DNA of 64,000 bases, taken from NCBI RefSeq assembly GCF_001649575.2, contig NC_051438.1, positions 9,760,800 through 9,824,799 on the forward strand, in the 5' to 3' direction. This stretch comes from Kryptolebias marmoratus (lineage: Eukaryota > Chordata > Actinopteri > Cyprinodontiformes > Rivulidae). The position numbers were made by a program, and so were the translations under genes. The notes below the pieces were generated by a model that saw nothing but the letters and a program-made list of their open reading frames with translations, did not search any database and was not told where the DNA came from. This document shows positions 32,396-44,120 of the stretch, piece after piece; position 1 is the stretch's first letter; the number at the start of each line of letters is the position of its first letter.

Positions 32396-33150
32396 CACAA
32401 CATTTTTGGGTTGGAGGTCTAGACTTTGCAATACCTTTTATTTTAATCTCTTTCAGCCATTCTGTTGTGTTTGGGATCACTGTCCTGTTGCATCATGGCT
32501 CAGTTTGGTCCAGGTTTTAGCTGTTAGATGGATGGATTGACTTTAGAAAACTTTGATATACAAAACTGTTCATGGTTGACTCAATGTCTCCAAAGTGTGC
32601 AGGTTCTGTGGCTGCAAAACAAGCTCAAATCACCAGCCTCCCACCGTTGTGCTTGACAGTTGGTATGAGGAGTTTGTGCTGACGTGCTGTTTTTTTTTGT
32701 GTGAGCGTGTGTATTATGGGCAAACATTTCTACTTTAGTCGTATGACTTAGCTACAGAAGTCAAACCCTTATTTTTTTGCATGCAGAGTCTGAAATGTAG
32801 CACTGCTTCCCTGTTTCCCTGAGTACTGTACGGTCTGACCTTGGGGTAAATTTGCTATGGCGTCCACTCCAAGGAAGGTCTGTCTTAAACATTTTCCACT
32901 TATGAATAATTGTTCTCACTTTAGAATGATGGACTACAAATGGTTTAGAAATGACCTTTGATCCTTCCCAGATTGATGGGCAGCAACATCTGCTTCAAAG
33001 GTCATTGCTGATGTCTTGCTCCTTGGCACTGTGTTAACACACACCTGTATGACCCAGAGCAGCAAACCCCTGCACTATATAGAGGCGATCACACTGATGA
33101 TATTTAGTTAATCATGTACATCTGATCTGGCTACAGCTTTCCTTCTTAAA

Positions 33151-34324
33151 TCTTAAGTAAGCAGCAAGGGTGGACTTTTCTACTTTGACTTTGTTTTCGT
33201 TTAGTGAATGGCATGGTGAAATCTGCTGTGTGTTTTGTACTTTTATGATTCATTTGAATAATTTAGAACTTGCTAAAGAGCAAATGATTTTTTTATTACG
33301 TCCTAAAAAAGAAATCCTAGAATTGAAAGAGGGTTGACTTTCTTTTCCCCACGTCTTCATTGTCCTCTGACAGCTACATCTGAGCAGAAAAAGGCATTTG
33401 CTACATGAAGTTGAAAAGCAAACTCAGCTGACTGTGTTTTTTTTTTGTCCCTTCCTCCTGTAGATGCCCTTGCACACTGGATACTAATTAACTGGACATT
33501 TAGTTCTGTCAGAAGGCTGCAACTAAATGCTCAAAGTTCAGCTTCTCACAGCTCAAAAAGAAATCATTCTTAAGCTCCTGTTAACAAGAATGTCACTCGT
33601 GAAAAGGAAGGGTTTAATGTGCCTTCCTGCTCACATTTAAATCTGAACCATTCATAGCTCGCAACAGCTTAATGGACTTTTAAGTTAAAGGCGGCTTTTT
33701 AACAAAGCAAACCGCCATAAATGTTGAAGTATTTTTCCAGAGTGATTTTGAAACTTTTTCTAAAAAAAAAAATAAAAATAGAAGGATTTGAGCCTGGCTG
33801 GAAGCTGTCATATATTTTGCCCATTTCTTTTTGAACTTAATGTGCTTATTAATGGTTGCTGGGCGGCTGACACCAGTAAAAGACAGAGGCGAGAATTAAT
33901 GATGTAAAATATCGACTGAAATAACTTCCAGAGTAAAAATGTTACACTATTGATCCACTATTTATGTTTTCCATCGAGCCTAATGCTCCCTACCTTGACG
34001 CTAAAAGGGTGTGTGTTCGGAAAAATAAATAGGAGTCTATTCAGGTCTGCCAAGTTAAATCAAGCATCTCAACCCCAAATAGCTGCATTGTCAGTGTTAA
34101 ACACAGCTTGTAGACAAACGTCACTGAAGGGACAGTTGTTGGTGTTTAAGCAGGCCACACCTTTAGCTTGGCTGTAGTTGCACAGGGTGTAAATGGGTGC
34201 TGAACAGTTTGTACTTTGACTAATTTGGATTCTTTCATCCACAGTGGTTGACATTTTGTATGAAACAGTTACCGTTTCACATCCATGCACTTACCATATG
34301 TATCCGTGCATGCATGTGACCCTG
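33151..34324. other. Non-coding stretch, no gene seen
   Basis: AT-rich. The frames at 33950-34177 and 34069-34290 are opposite-strand chance frames. Confidence 0.35.
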
Positions 34325-34400
34325 CGTGCACGGATCATCATAAGCGCCAGCACCCCACCACCCTGCACAGGGATAGTAATCGGATGGATGAATATAGCTA
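34325..34400. mobile_element. Short LINE-tail repeat fragment
   Basis: GCGCCAGCACCCCACCACCC, then CAGGGATAGTAATCGGATGG. This is the minus-type end of the family at 6825-7095, strongly decayed. Confidence 0.4.
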
Positions 34401-34469
34401 TCTATCACCCTCCTTCTGAAAAATCCTCTATCGTCACAAGTTCTGCTGTTTTAATCAGCTTAAGAAAGC

Positions 34470-35460
34470 AGTGGGTAACACGAGGCTATCTTTCTGCCCC
34501 GACGATATTGTTCAAAATCATTTTACGAAGAAAGTTTTTAAGGTCATTGGGTTGGACATTTTAGCGATCACGAACAGCGGTCTCAGTTCAGGTGTTGCGC
34601 CAGCCTGTTTTAAACATGCAGCCGGGCAGACGCTGCTTAAAAATAATCTAACCTTGACTCCTCTATCCTTTCAGATTTTAGGTCCGTGTCTCTGAAAAAT
34701 GTTGACAAGAGTGGTATTTGTGCAATTGCAGTTATCTTTGAACGGGCACAACATTCTTGAAACATTTCGGTCTGTTTTTGAGAACTCCTCAAAGCACGGA
34801 AACTGCTCTTTTAATCATTTTTAATTATCGTTTATTAGCCACTGCTTCAGGAGACCCTGACATTCTTTTGCTTTTAGACCTGACAGCAGCATTTGACACG
34901 GCTGACCACAATATCTTAGCATTGTGGCTTTTCAGGCACTGAGCTTGAGTGGTTTGGATCTTACCTATCTGACAGAAGGTTTTGTTTTGTAAGCCTTAAA
35001 AATTCTGTTTCTTCTTCAGCCTTTCTCTCATGTACAGTTCCCCAAAATTCTATTCTTGGGCAGATTTTATTTTCAATTTATATGCTCCCCTTAGGTTCCA
35101 TTTTATAAAAAAAAACAACAACATTTAGATTCAACTTTAAGCACAATGATAATTTCCAAAAAAGCACTTTTTGACTGTTTCACAGAGATCAGTGTTTGGA
35201 AGGCTTTAGGTAAGTTTCAGGAAGTTATTATTTTTGGTGCCAGTGGAAAATGCAAAGCTTCTCATACTGATCTGGGTAGCCTGGACCCATTTGCAGCACC
35301 ACACATAGAAGATTTGGGCTGATTTTGGTTACTAATTTTAACTTTGGGAAGCATATTACTTTTGTTTGCTTGTTTATTTTTATTGTTATGTCCTTACTAA
35401 TTTATGTACAGCACTTTAGTCAGTGGCAGCTGTTTCATTAAATTAACTTTTTAAAGATGA
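34470..35460 (+). mobile_element. L2-like LINE relic: reverse transcriptase fragments and 3' tail
   Basis: Frame changes are needed, but the order of L2 reverse transcriptase blocks is clear. KKVFKVIGLDILAITNSGLS and GVAPACFKHAA (34526-34625) come before the palm. LLLDLTAAFDTADHNIL (34866-34917) is RT motif A with the catalytic Asp, then LSGLSYLSDRR-type sequence, then a VPQNSILGQILFSIYMLPLG block (35039-35095) corresponding to motif B. The FADD-type motif C is missing through a deletion. TAATTTATGTACAGCACTTT (35398) marks the 3' tail. The enzyme would have copied its own RNA at a nicked target; this copy is dead. Confidence 0.75.
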
Positions 35461-36234
35461 ACTTAAATGACTGTGGTGATGCGCTTTCATTTGCATTGAT
35501 ACACTGCAGCAAAAGTTTCTCCAGCTCCTGCAATCAGCCCCAGTGTGTAAAATAGGCACTGCCACCTGCAGATTCTCAGTGCACATGTAATGAAGCAGAT
35601 GCTGCTTGTATGAAATACAGAGAAAGCACCACCAAACCTATTTGGAGTTTTAGGCAAACATATCAAATTGTATTATTTTAGGAGCCTAACCAACACGTTT
35701 TGAATAAAACTGCCCTTTTAAGTTTTGTTTATCTTGAGATCTAGGGTTATTCAGAAAACATTCTTGAGCTGCAGCTTTGAATGTTCAAGTCTAACCACGC
35801 TAATAATATTATTAATAATATTAACAGGAGCAGTTTAAATTACCAATCCTGGAGTAGCTGCCAAGAAGAAAACCTATCTAATAAAATCAACATCAGGATG
35901 CCTCGTTTAAACATTACCCATCAGGTGACTGCCTAAATCCCTTCTTCCTGAAGCCAACTGTTTGGGATGAAGTATGTTATATCATTATAGATGCAGCTTT
36001 GAATTGATGAAATAGCCAGTAAAATCTTGAAAAGCATTTCCAGTGTAATTACCGCACCTCTTACTGCATTAATCTGTCTCTGCTTTTTGGAGTAGTGCCA
36101 GAAATTGCAAAAACAGCTCAAGTTATACACCAGTCTAAAAATCCAGCAGTGAGAATGATTATTATGCAATTTTCGTTCTTCCAACTCTCTTCAAGTTCCT
36201 ATAAAGAGTAGTTTTTATTAGCTGTCAAGACAAA
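35461..36234. other. Non-coding stretch between two LINE relics
   Basis: No gene. A short palindromic (AAT)n, AATAATATTATTAATAATAT, lies at 35802-35821. Confidence 0.35.
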
Positions 36235-37060
36235 CTAAACATCATAGTACCATCCCAATATGGCTTTAGAAAGAAAAATACTACTTATATGGCAGTACTT
36301 GATTAAATCGAAAACAATCTATGATGCAATGGATGAAGACGATTACGATATTGACAAGGTTTTGGACTTATCCAAAGCATTTGATACCACTAATCTTGAC
36401 ATCCTTCTGTATAAACTGCAACATTAAAACATCAGAGGCTTTACAGAATTTTTGAGATTCCTTATTGATTAATTTCTCACTTTTAAATGTCATACTGATA
36501 ATCTAATATTAAAAAATCCATACATATGAAATTTTGTTTTTTTAAATTGAGACATTTTCTTCCAATCTTTCCACTTCTCACTGTATAAAAAACTTTATTT
36601 CAACCTCATTTAGATTACATATTTCTGTCTTTCTCTGGGGGAAAATAAAAAAAATCTGAAATTCTCCAAAAGAAAAGTTATACACGCCTTTTCATATTTT
36701 GAGTTTAATTCTCCTACCAGAACACTTTTCTGCCGTCACAATCTACTGAGACTTGCTGAGCAGAACTACTTTCAGAAGGCTTGCGTACCAGGTTGTCCAT
36801 AAACTCAACCATAAACCGTGTGACCTCATTCCCATCTTCCTTCCTATGCACACCTACACTACCAGGAATAAAAACCAAATTACTGGGGTGGGAAAGAAAG
36901 CAAAGTTAAAACGTACCAGCTGTGTGCAGAGGACTGCAGTTTTGGAGTGAAATTGATGAGAAAGTAAAAAATGCCACATTCTGTCTTTATTTTCAGGAAA
37001 AAGCAAAAAGTGCATCTCCTGTCGTTGTATGAACAATTTAAAGATTGTAATAATAATGCT
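36235..37060 (+). mobile_element. Second LINE relic with reverse transcriptase motif A and C-terminal tail
   Basis: QYGFRKKNTTYMAVLD (36258-36305), then after a frameshift DKVLDLSKAFDTTNLDILLY (36355-36414), which is RT motif A. A large gap follows, then the C-terminal region with NHKPCDLIPIFLPMHTYTTR (36802-36861), TRNKNQITG and AKLKRTSCVQRTAVLE. The residues differ from the L2-like copy just upstream, so this is a different LINE. Several stops and frame changes. The tail may extend to an AATAAAG near 37315. Confidence 0.65.
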
Positions 37061-37999
37061 GCTAATGTCTGAGTTGATTAAGTTTTTATTCCATGTTTTG
37101 ATTTTCCTTCATTTGCTCTTTTACCTTGATTGTTCGTGCTACTCTAAGGTAAAATGAAGGCTGGGATTGTCTGTTTGGTATATGTTTTGTTGTTGTTGTT
37201 TCCATGGAAAACTGGGCCACCTGTTAAAAGATTCTTGGGGTGAACCTTTCACATGTTGAGACATTGTGGAAATGCCTACTGTACATGTACTGTATCTTAT
37301 GTTGAAGCTGTGTGAATAAAGCCGTCTCCTTGTGCAACACAAAAGTGAGTATGAAGTGTGCAGAGGTGGGCACAAAATAGATCTGCGCCAGGCGGCTTCT
37401 TTTCATCCCCAAAAACTGTGGGACCACTTCCAATTTGTCAGAGGTACGAACTGACCTGAAGCCCGTCTGTATGCATTTCTCCGCTCTGCTCTACCGTTGC
37501 AAAGTGTGCTACATTTGCATAACAGACAAATATCTGCTTAAAAAGGAAACCAACCTTTCTCTGACTTGTACAAGCAGATGAGCAACAGATCTGCTGAACA
37601 AAGTCTCATCTCCTGTAAATTTGCCTCAGGCTCCATGTGGTTTGAGTCACTGTCAATCATTTAGTCTGCTGCGCTTTGGAAGATTGAAGAGGAAGCCATG
37701 TCACCGCTCTGAGCTGCACAGGCTCCTGCCTCGATTCTGTAAAAGAAGACAAAAAACAACAAAGCTCTCTAAATAAGCTCCTCTGAATATAATTACTCTT
37801 CTACAGGTAATTCCCCAACCTCTTTTTTTTGTCTTTCTTTCTTTCTTTCTTTCTTTTTTTTTCTTTTCTTCTTTTTGCTTATCTGCTTCTGCTCTCTTTG
37901 GATGTGCTCATTTGAATAGAAAGCAAAAAATCGTGTTCCTTTAATATATGATGTGTTGTTTTTCTTTTCTTTTTTTTTTCCTTAGGCGTTATTATGGAG
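37061..37999. other. Non-coding stretch with (CTTT)n
   Basis: Contains a pyrimidine tract with (CTTT)n at 37833-37854. No gene recognised; the minus-strand frames at 37139-37433 overlap in two phases. Confidence 0.35.
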
Positions 38000-38200
38000 C
38001 CCTCACAGAATAGTTGCAGGAGTAAAAACGTCACTGAACATAACGCCCCAATATACTGTAAGGCTGCAGACACTGACTATGCTAATGAATGCTTCATGCA
38101 GCCTCATTATGAGCCGTGGAGAGAGGTCGTTTTTCTTGGCTTTTTTCCCGAGGAAGTATTGCTTGAGGTGGGGAAATGGGCTGAGGTCCTCAGTGTGAGA
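38000..38200. promoter_or_regulatory. Candidate conserved non-coding block
   Basis: Octamer-like ATGCTAAT at 38079-38086 sits in TAATGA...TCATTA spaced homeodomain-type sites (38083-38109). Unique sequence next to simple repeats. Confidence 0.3.
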
Positions 38201-38634
38201 ATTAGAAAAGAAAAGACAAAAAAAACAGTAAATAAAGAGAGAAAGAGAGAGAGATAGAGCTATCATTAACGTGTGTGATTTATATATCTTAAAGGTCTTA
38301 GTGCGAAGTTTTCCTGCAGGGTTTATGTGTTCACTGTTTTGGTTTACCAGTTGCTGACAAATGAACAGCAAATTAGTTTAGGATTAAAAATCTGTGGGCA
38401 TTTTATAGATATAATTACGACTTGAGTTCTCCTGCCACTCCAGGGACGGTGCATGCTTTGAACATAATTTCCATCGAACACACAATGAAAAAAAAAAGGT
38501 TTTTATTTCTGCACCCGAAGGAACAGTTCTCAAGAAAGAACTCGGTAAGGCCCAGGAATGGTCCAGTAGAAAAATCACTGTGGATCTGTATTTAATTTGA
38601 AGAGTAAAATTTTATTTCTGACTGCAAAGGGGGT

Positions 38635-39400
38635 TCATAGTAATAACAACCTTTATAGTGCCTTTTACAAAAACCCAAAGATGCTTTACTAGAAGGATCA
38701 AAATTTAAAAACAAACAACAGAAACAATTAAAAGTAACAACATCAAACGAGAGTAAGAAAAGAAAGGAGGAAAAAAGTTATTTTTATAGTATGTTTTGAT
38801 TAGTGTCATTCTAGTCTTTTTTTTAATACGTCCAGAGATGAAGTGGTGAAATAGTCAGCAGTGGGAGCATTTCAGAGGGTCAGGGCTGCAACTCTGAAAG
38901 CTCTGTCTGTGAAAGTTTACATTCTGGAGTGACAAACGAAGAGCAGACCAGCTTCAGGAAATCAGAGGTCCCGGGACAGAGTGTAAGGGTGAAGGAGGTA
39001 AGAGAGGTACTGAGAAACACAGATATGGAGTCATTTGTAGGTGAGAAAAAGAGAAGATATAACTGGAAGCCAGTGAAGCTGAATGAGGGTTGGAGTGATG
39101 TGTTGCCAGGGTTTAGAGTGGACAGGAACCATGGCAGCAGAACTTTGGACGTACTTTACTGGGTAACCCAAACAAAACTTCATTGCAGTGGTCCAAGCCA
39201 GAAGTAATAAAAGCACGAATAAGGATTTCTGCTACAGAAGGAGTCAGGGAGTGAGGGTTGCAGCCTTCAGATGTCTCTGAAATTAAAAAGGTGGATTTTA
39301 TAGTAGATTTGATGTGTGATTCGAAGGAGAAAGGGGAGTCCAGGATAACTTTAAGGTTGGAAACCTCAAAGGATGGGCAGATGAAGCACCCATTTATATC
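38635..39400 (-). mobile_element. L2-like LINE relic, C-terminus and 3' UTR
   Basis: Read on the minus strand, NLKVILDSPFSFESHI (39354-39307), then SGLDHCNEVLFGLPSKV (39195-39145), then after frame changes WQHITPTLIQLHWLPVISSL (39105-39046). This is the familiar end of L2 ORF2, where 'SRLDYCNSLL-GLP' and 'HITP-L--LHWLPV' occur. The 3' UTR ends near 38640 with TAAAGCATCTTTGGGTTTTT and AAAAGGCACTATAAAGG, the L2 tail. Frameshifts and stops show it is dead. It lies in the opposite orientation to the L2-like copy at 34.5 kb. Confidence 0.75.
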
Positions 39401-39599
39401 CAGAAGGATATCTCTATGGGAGGCCCCTTAGGACAAAAACCATTCTTCCTCTCACATACATTATCAAACCCTCTCATCTAAACAACACTGAAGCTACCTG
39501 GCTGAAGTTAGTACCTGGTTATGATGCCTTCTTCTGCCCGTAGAAGGAGACACTCAGAACTCACTGGTGAGTGTCACTGGAGAAAAGGAGGTATGAGGT

Positions 39600-39670
39600 T
39601 CTCTTTTTGATGTGTGCTTCCATGACCCAACCTCAGGCAAGCAGCCAAAACTGATGGATGGATGGACGGA
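39600..39670 (+). mobile_element. LINE-tail repeat fragment with (GATG)n end
   Basis: CCATGACCCAACCTCAGGCA, AGCAGCCAAAACTGATGGAT and further GATG units. This is the standard terminal signature of several fish LINEs. Confidence 0.5.
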
Positions 39671-40384
39671 AAGGCTTAGTTTGGTATCATTACCACTATT
39701 TTTAACAAGCATGAAAAGCTATTATATTCTTCAGTATAAAATATTTTATTGTCACCATTATGAGGTTTAAGTCAAAGTAGATTGATGTATTACATTTGGT
39801 ACGGCAGTCTATGTGTCTTCACAAGAATAAAAATGTGATACATGAACATTTTGGCATTCCTATCTGTTTACATGAAAGGACTCCACAACAGCTGTTGGCA
39901 TTTTGACTTCTTGAAGAGTGTTTCATTTTGTAATCAAACATTTCAAACCACTACCCCTTGTAAGTTCAAATTAAGGGCCATGGGGTGAGCATCACACTAG
40001 GAAATTGGAGGTACAGCCAGAGTGACAAAATGTGGACCTTTTTTCTTTTACCACATTTTTTATTGTGTATAGATCCAGGGAAAACAAGACCCTTTATTTT
40101 TTCCCCATATTCCCTTTTTTGAATTTGATTCACAAGGCTAGCAAATTAGATGAGTGAGTATACTCTTCGTAATTTTATGCACAAGTTATCCATATTTTTG
40201 TGTAATAAGCTCAGGGTCCTGAGACAAAAACTGAGCCTGCCAATTAAGATACTCACACCCAATCTTCTCTCTTTCTCCCGTCTCTTCGACTGTTTGATTT
40301 CTACAACCTCTTCTTCTTCTTCTCTCCTGATTATTTCTGATGCTGCAATCTCTCGGTCCTCTCCACCCCCCGGTTCCCTGTCAG
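39671..40384. other. AT-rich non-coding stretch
   Basis: No gene. The frame at 40150-40404 is rich in Ser/Leu from a TTC/CTC tract and has no domain. Confidence 0.35.
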
Positions 40385-40500
40385 CTTCTCAACCTCATAA
40401 TTAGCCAGCATTAATTAGATGCGCTGGCATAATTGTTAATCATTGGTTACGCTGGAAACATCTCAGAGAACGAACAGAATGCCAAGCATGGCATGGGGAA
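40385..40500. promoter_or_regulatory. Candidate enhancer block with dense homeodomain sites
   Basis: CATAATTAGCC (40395-40405), CATTAATTAGATG (40409-40421) and GCATAATTGTTAATCATTGG (40427-40446) follow within 55 bases; the last includes an inverted CCAAT. One of the densest clusters in the window. Conservation untested. Confidence 0.4.
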
Positions 40501-40649
40501 AAACAACAGCTCGACTGCAGGAGAAGATGCGAAGAGACGCACCGAGAGGAATATGATTGTGATTGGAGATGGGGAAAGTCTCACACCAAATGCAATAATA
40601 TAATGTGACTAATACCCGGAGACCTCAGCTTTGCCACTCTGCCCTTGGA

Positions 40650-41010
40650 GACGGCGACAAAGTGAGATGAGGCTGCTAGGTAATTCATTAATGACTCTGA
40701 GCCCTCTCTTATTACTTTATATTATCACTGCTTGCACTCCAGAGGAAAGTTCTGAGAGTAAAAACAAAGCCTGTCGTGCGAATGGTGGCGCTCGGATTAT
40801 AAATACTCCTAATGACCGCCTCGACGAATGGCCTGAAATGGAAAGTCATGGTGATAGTTTGCTTATGAAGTCCCCTCGGCTTGCACATACATGACTGCAC
40901 CGCAGCCTGTCCGTCTCCGATTACGGTCTAATCGAATTCAGCCTCATGTCTGGCTGCTCCCGCGGGTCTGCTCCGGCGGTCGACTTCTGTGATAAAACAT
41001 TAAAACAAGA
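40650..41010. promoter_or_regulatory. Candidate conserved non-coding block
   Basis: Repeat-free, moderately GC-rich sequence with TAATTCATTAATGAC (40681-40695) and CTCCTAATGACCGCC (40807-40821). The plus-strand frame at 40631-40894 has no recognisable domain. Confidence 0.3.
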
Positions 41011-41269
41011 CACCGCCATTTCATTGTGGAGCTAGTCAAAGGGGACATCAAAGAGCCGCATTGCCTCTCTGTTGCTATCGTCCCCTCGGTTCATCGTTCT
41101 CGGTTGTTTGTTTCCTTTGCTTCTGTTTACCCACTCGTTTGCATTTTGTCTTCCTGTCTCCACATCACCCCGTCTCTCTCCACGTGCTGATGATGATAGG
41201 TGGGCTCAAAGTAGTCAACGGTGCGTTTGTTGTGTCATCGGGAGTCAGCCGGCATCTTTCAGAGGTTAC

Positions 41270-41860
41270 GCGGCTCATTCTTTATTCTCCGTGTCAACTG
41301 CTCGTAAATTTTTATAGCTTTGTGGTAAGACCTCGGCTATTCAAATTATCTTGTCACAATGCATCCCTGAGCAGGAATAAAGCCCTCCTTTATGGGAAAC
41401 TGTAAACATTCGCTGTGCTTCATGGGGAACAATAGCCATTTATAAGAGTCCAGCAGAGGCCATGTCCAAAGGGGACTGTAAACTTTTCTCCCTCTTCCAT
41501 CTCTTCTTTTCTTGTCTCTTTCACTTGCGCTGTATTTTCTTGCCTCTTTCTTTTTTTTTTCCAACCGCCCTTTTTCCAAAGCCTGGCTGAGATCAGGCCG
41601 GGTTTTAATGAGAGCCGCAGCCTCACTCTGAGCCCTCCTCTCTATGCAGCTCCATGAGCCTCGTAATCCGCCATCGATCCTTCCATGAGTTGTTGCTGTC
41701 AGCTTTCTGAAATAACAGAAAAGGAAAACAAAGCGCACTTCCAATTAGCCTAGGTTATAATTGGGTTTTATTACAGTGGCAGTGCAAGAGTTGGCAGAGC
41801 GCGACGCATGTCATTGCCCTCCTCACTGCGAAGCTCCTCGGAGAGGTCGGGAGTGATACG
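41270..41860. promoter_or_regulatory. Candidate conserved non-coding block
   Basis: Repeat-free. It includes AACAATAG (41427, SOX-like), TTTTAATGAGAGCC (41603) and CCAATTAGCC (41741). The minus-strand frame at 41346-41744 (132 codons, rich in Lys/Arg) crosses a poly-pyrimidine tract and has no domain I recognise; I do not call it a gene. Confidence 0.3.
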
Positions 41861-42730
41861 GTGCCCTTCTTGCCAACCCACATCCTGCCCTTCATGCCAG
41901 CTCATAGCTACAAGCCGAAAGCTTTCCCTGCCTCAGCTCGCAACTCGCAGCCAAATAAGCACTCTATTTGAATGTGACCGTAATCCTAATTTCATATGAA
42001 CAACGGTTTTAGCTTACCTCCATGCAATGTAGAAACTTTATCTCCAGCAAGAAATGGACTTTGTTCTGCAAAAATGTCATTTAACTTGGTCGAAAAGCTC
42101 AAGGACAGACGAGGATGATAACCTTTGTGAGGAGCAGAGGTGCTACAATATGCCTTTCAGAGCTTTTGTTCCATCACCTTTGAGTAATTCACTTAACAAC
42201 TTTTGAATCTGCTCCGCCGTGGTGGTGCTGAGGTTGTACAATGAATTTATTTGAATAACAAAAGGAATCGTTTAAGAATTGAACCACACATTTATTTTCT
42301 CGGGATAATAGCCAAGAAGTCTGATACTGTAACTGTTGTTCCTTCATCACTGCTGTATTTTCAATGTAAATATTCAGAAACTTAAGATTTTAAAACAACA
42401 CGTGATTAAACAGTAAAATTTAAAAAAAAAAAGCAACCACCGCAGACTTTTGGGACAAATTTGTTCGATCTGTAAAATTTTGTTTTCAAAGTATGACACT
42501 GAAGAGAGTTTGTGGAGCTTCTCTCTTCTTCTCTGACTCCAAGAAAAAATATCTTTAGAATATTTGAATAACTGGGCAAAGGCAGGAAAGCAAATGCAGG
42601 GCTTCCAGGACTCAAAGCCAGTGAAAACGAGCAACATTTGGTACAAAAACTCACAAGCGTTAGGGAGGCTTAAATGAGCCTTCACACTCCTCCTCTCTGA
42701 AGTGTATTCAGAGAATTGAATTACACCCCT
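41861..42730. other. Non-coding stretch, no gene seen
   Basis: Two overlapping minus-strand frames at 42374-42685 in different phases without domains. No repeat recognised. Confidence 0.35.
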
Positions 42731-42731
42731 C

Positions 42732-42792
42732 TAGAGAGAGAGAGAAAAAGAGTGAGAGAGCAAAGCAGGGGGTGAGGGGTGGGGGGGGGCTA
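42732..42792. repeat. (GA)n / G-rich simple tract
   Basis: AGAGAGAGAGAGA followed by G-runs, ending GGGTGAGGGGTGGGGGGGGG. Confidence 0.8.
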
Positions 42793-42799
42793 ACAAAAA

Positions 42800-43849
42800 G
42801 AGACGAAAGACAGAGAAACAGAAGAGGAGAGTAAATAGTTTTCTTGTGTGACTGGCAATGTGGAAATACAGTTTTCTGACCCTGCAAAGAGCAAACATCA
42901 GGAGTATCAACTCGGATGGAGATGAGGCTGGCGGTGTTACTGCACCACACGTTTCCATGGCAACAACTAAACCAACTGATGATGCGAGGTACCCTGATTG
43001 TCACAAACACGGTCACCGGGACCTGTGCTGTCAAGCTGCTGGGGGGAGGCACTCAGAGCACTTTCAGACCTGTTCTTTTTTTCTCGGCTTACTGTAACCC
43101 CCCCCCACCCCCCACTCATCCACCGCTGCGCCCTATGCTCGGCACCGTTGAAGGACAGCCGGGTACGCTGAGGCAACCTGTGTAAACCTGTGTGGGCTGC
43201 TCCGAACGCCTCTTATTTGTAGCGCCGGGCCTCCCGAGCCCTTTTGATGTCAGAGAAAACAACAGAAAGCGCGCCACAGCTGCACCATTCAAGATAGTTC
43301 TGCAGACTTTTATGTGCTGATTAGGTATTCTGTGTGACACGCCTCTCTGTTTTCTTCCACGGAACAGCAAACCATGAAAGGTGTTTAATAAAAAAAGAGT
43401 GGAGCGAATGATGATCTTTGTCTCTGCTGGCGTCCCCCCCACCCCCCGGGGAGGCGGCCAGTGGGCAGCAGCCACCTGCTACTGGGAGCTCTACACTTTA
43501 CTGGTGCCATGAAAAGACAGAGGCAGCTCTCCACAGGCCAATCAAACTGTACCAGCAGCTGGCTGGCTGCCCTCCTCTCTCTTTCCCGTCGCTGTCTGTG
43601 TCTCTCTGCCTCAATCTGTCCCTCTCCTTTGTGTGTCTTTCGCTCAAACACACAATCCCCCAATCCACTGTCCTTTCACATCATCCACTGCGGACAGCGT
43701 CTTCGTCTCCTAACGTCCAAATATTTACAGTGCTGGCCTGATTTACTTTAGGTTAATTAGTGAACGTTAAATAGGGATCATTTGAATTGTTTCTAAGGAT
43801 GAAACTAAAACCTGTGCACGCGCATCGACACAAATAAGGATGTCTTCCA
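42800..43849. other. GC-richer non-coding stretch
   Basis: Six or more open frames overlap on both strands between 42858 and 43751. They are a side effect of higher GC and C-tracts (43097-43112, 43434-43449), and none shows a recognisable domain. It could be regulatory or an undetected exon. Confidence 0.3.
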
Positions 43850-44120
43850 CATCTTCAGTGCCAGCTCCTGACCTGCCCTCTTGGCCTCAGAGGCATAATG
43901 TGGTTTATTATAGACATGTGAAGACTTAATTAGATGTGTATAATGCATGCTGTCCAGGGACCGCTATCTGTACTGCTGTATAAAAGTGAGACGTGAATAA
44001 AACTGGCCGTGTTAACAGCCTGTATTAGTAAATCTCTCCGTGTTGTGTTAGCGGGGAGAGGCAGCGCAGTGTTAAAGCACTGTTTGCTCCTCATTATGAC
44101 AGATATACGTTGCTCTGGCA
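43850..44120. promoter_or_regulatory. Candidate enhancer block
   Basis: TGGTTTATTATAG (43900-43912, HOX/CDX-like), CTTAATTAGATG (43925-43936) and TCATTATGACAG (44091-44102, homeodomain next to a MEIS-type TGACAG) within 200 unique bases. It shares the 11-mer TTAATTAGATG with the block at 40.4 kb. Confidence 0.4.

Larger units (their letters stand above)
31535..33150 (-). mobile_element. Tc1-like transposon relic, interrupted by two other repeats
   Basis: On the minus strand it matches, block by block, a Tc1-like transposase gene I know from fish. The order is the 5' region with CTCTATATAGTGCAGGGG, an N-terminal stretch around 32960-33035, and the central catalytic core around 32460-32800 including codons for QQDSDPKH (32466-32490), which keeps the second catalytic Asp. 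The C-terminal part follows at 31700-31880 (KGSSTSY-like end). The first Asp region is frameshifted by a two-base loss and the Glu region is damaged. Sequence 31885-32395 is foreign. The enzyme would have cut and pasted DNA at TA sites; this copy cannot. Confidence 0.75.

Noticed and set aside
38003..38371. 122-codon minus-strand frame
   Set aside because: The middle is a run of Ser/Leu encoded by a (GA)n tract; no domain.
41346..41744. 132-codon minus-strand frame rich in Lys and Arg
   Set aside because: Crosses a poly-pyrimidine tract that forces Lys/Arg codons; a second phase is open over the same place and no domain is seen.
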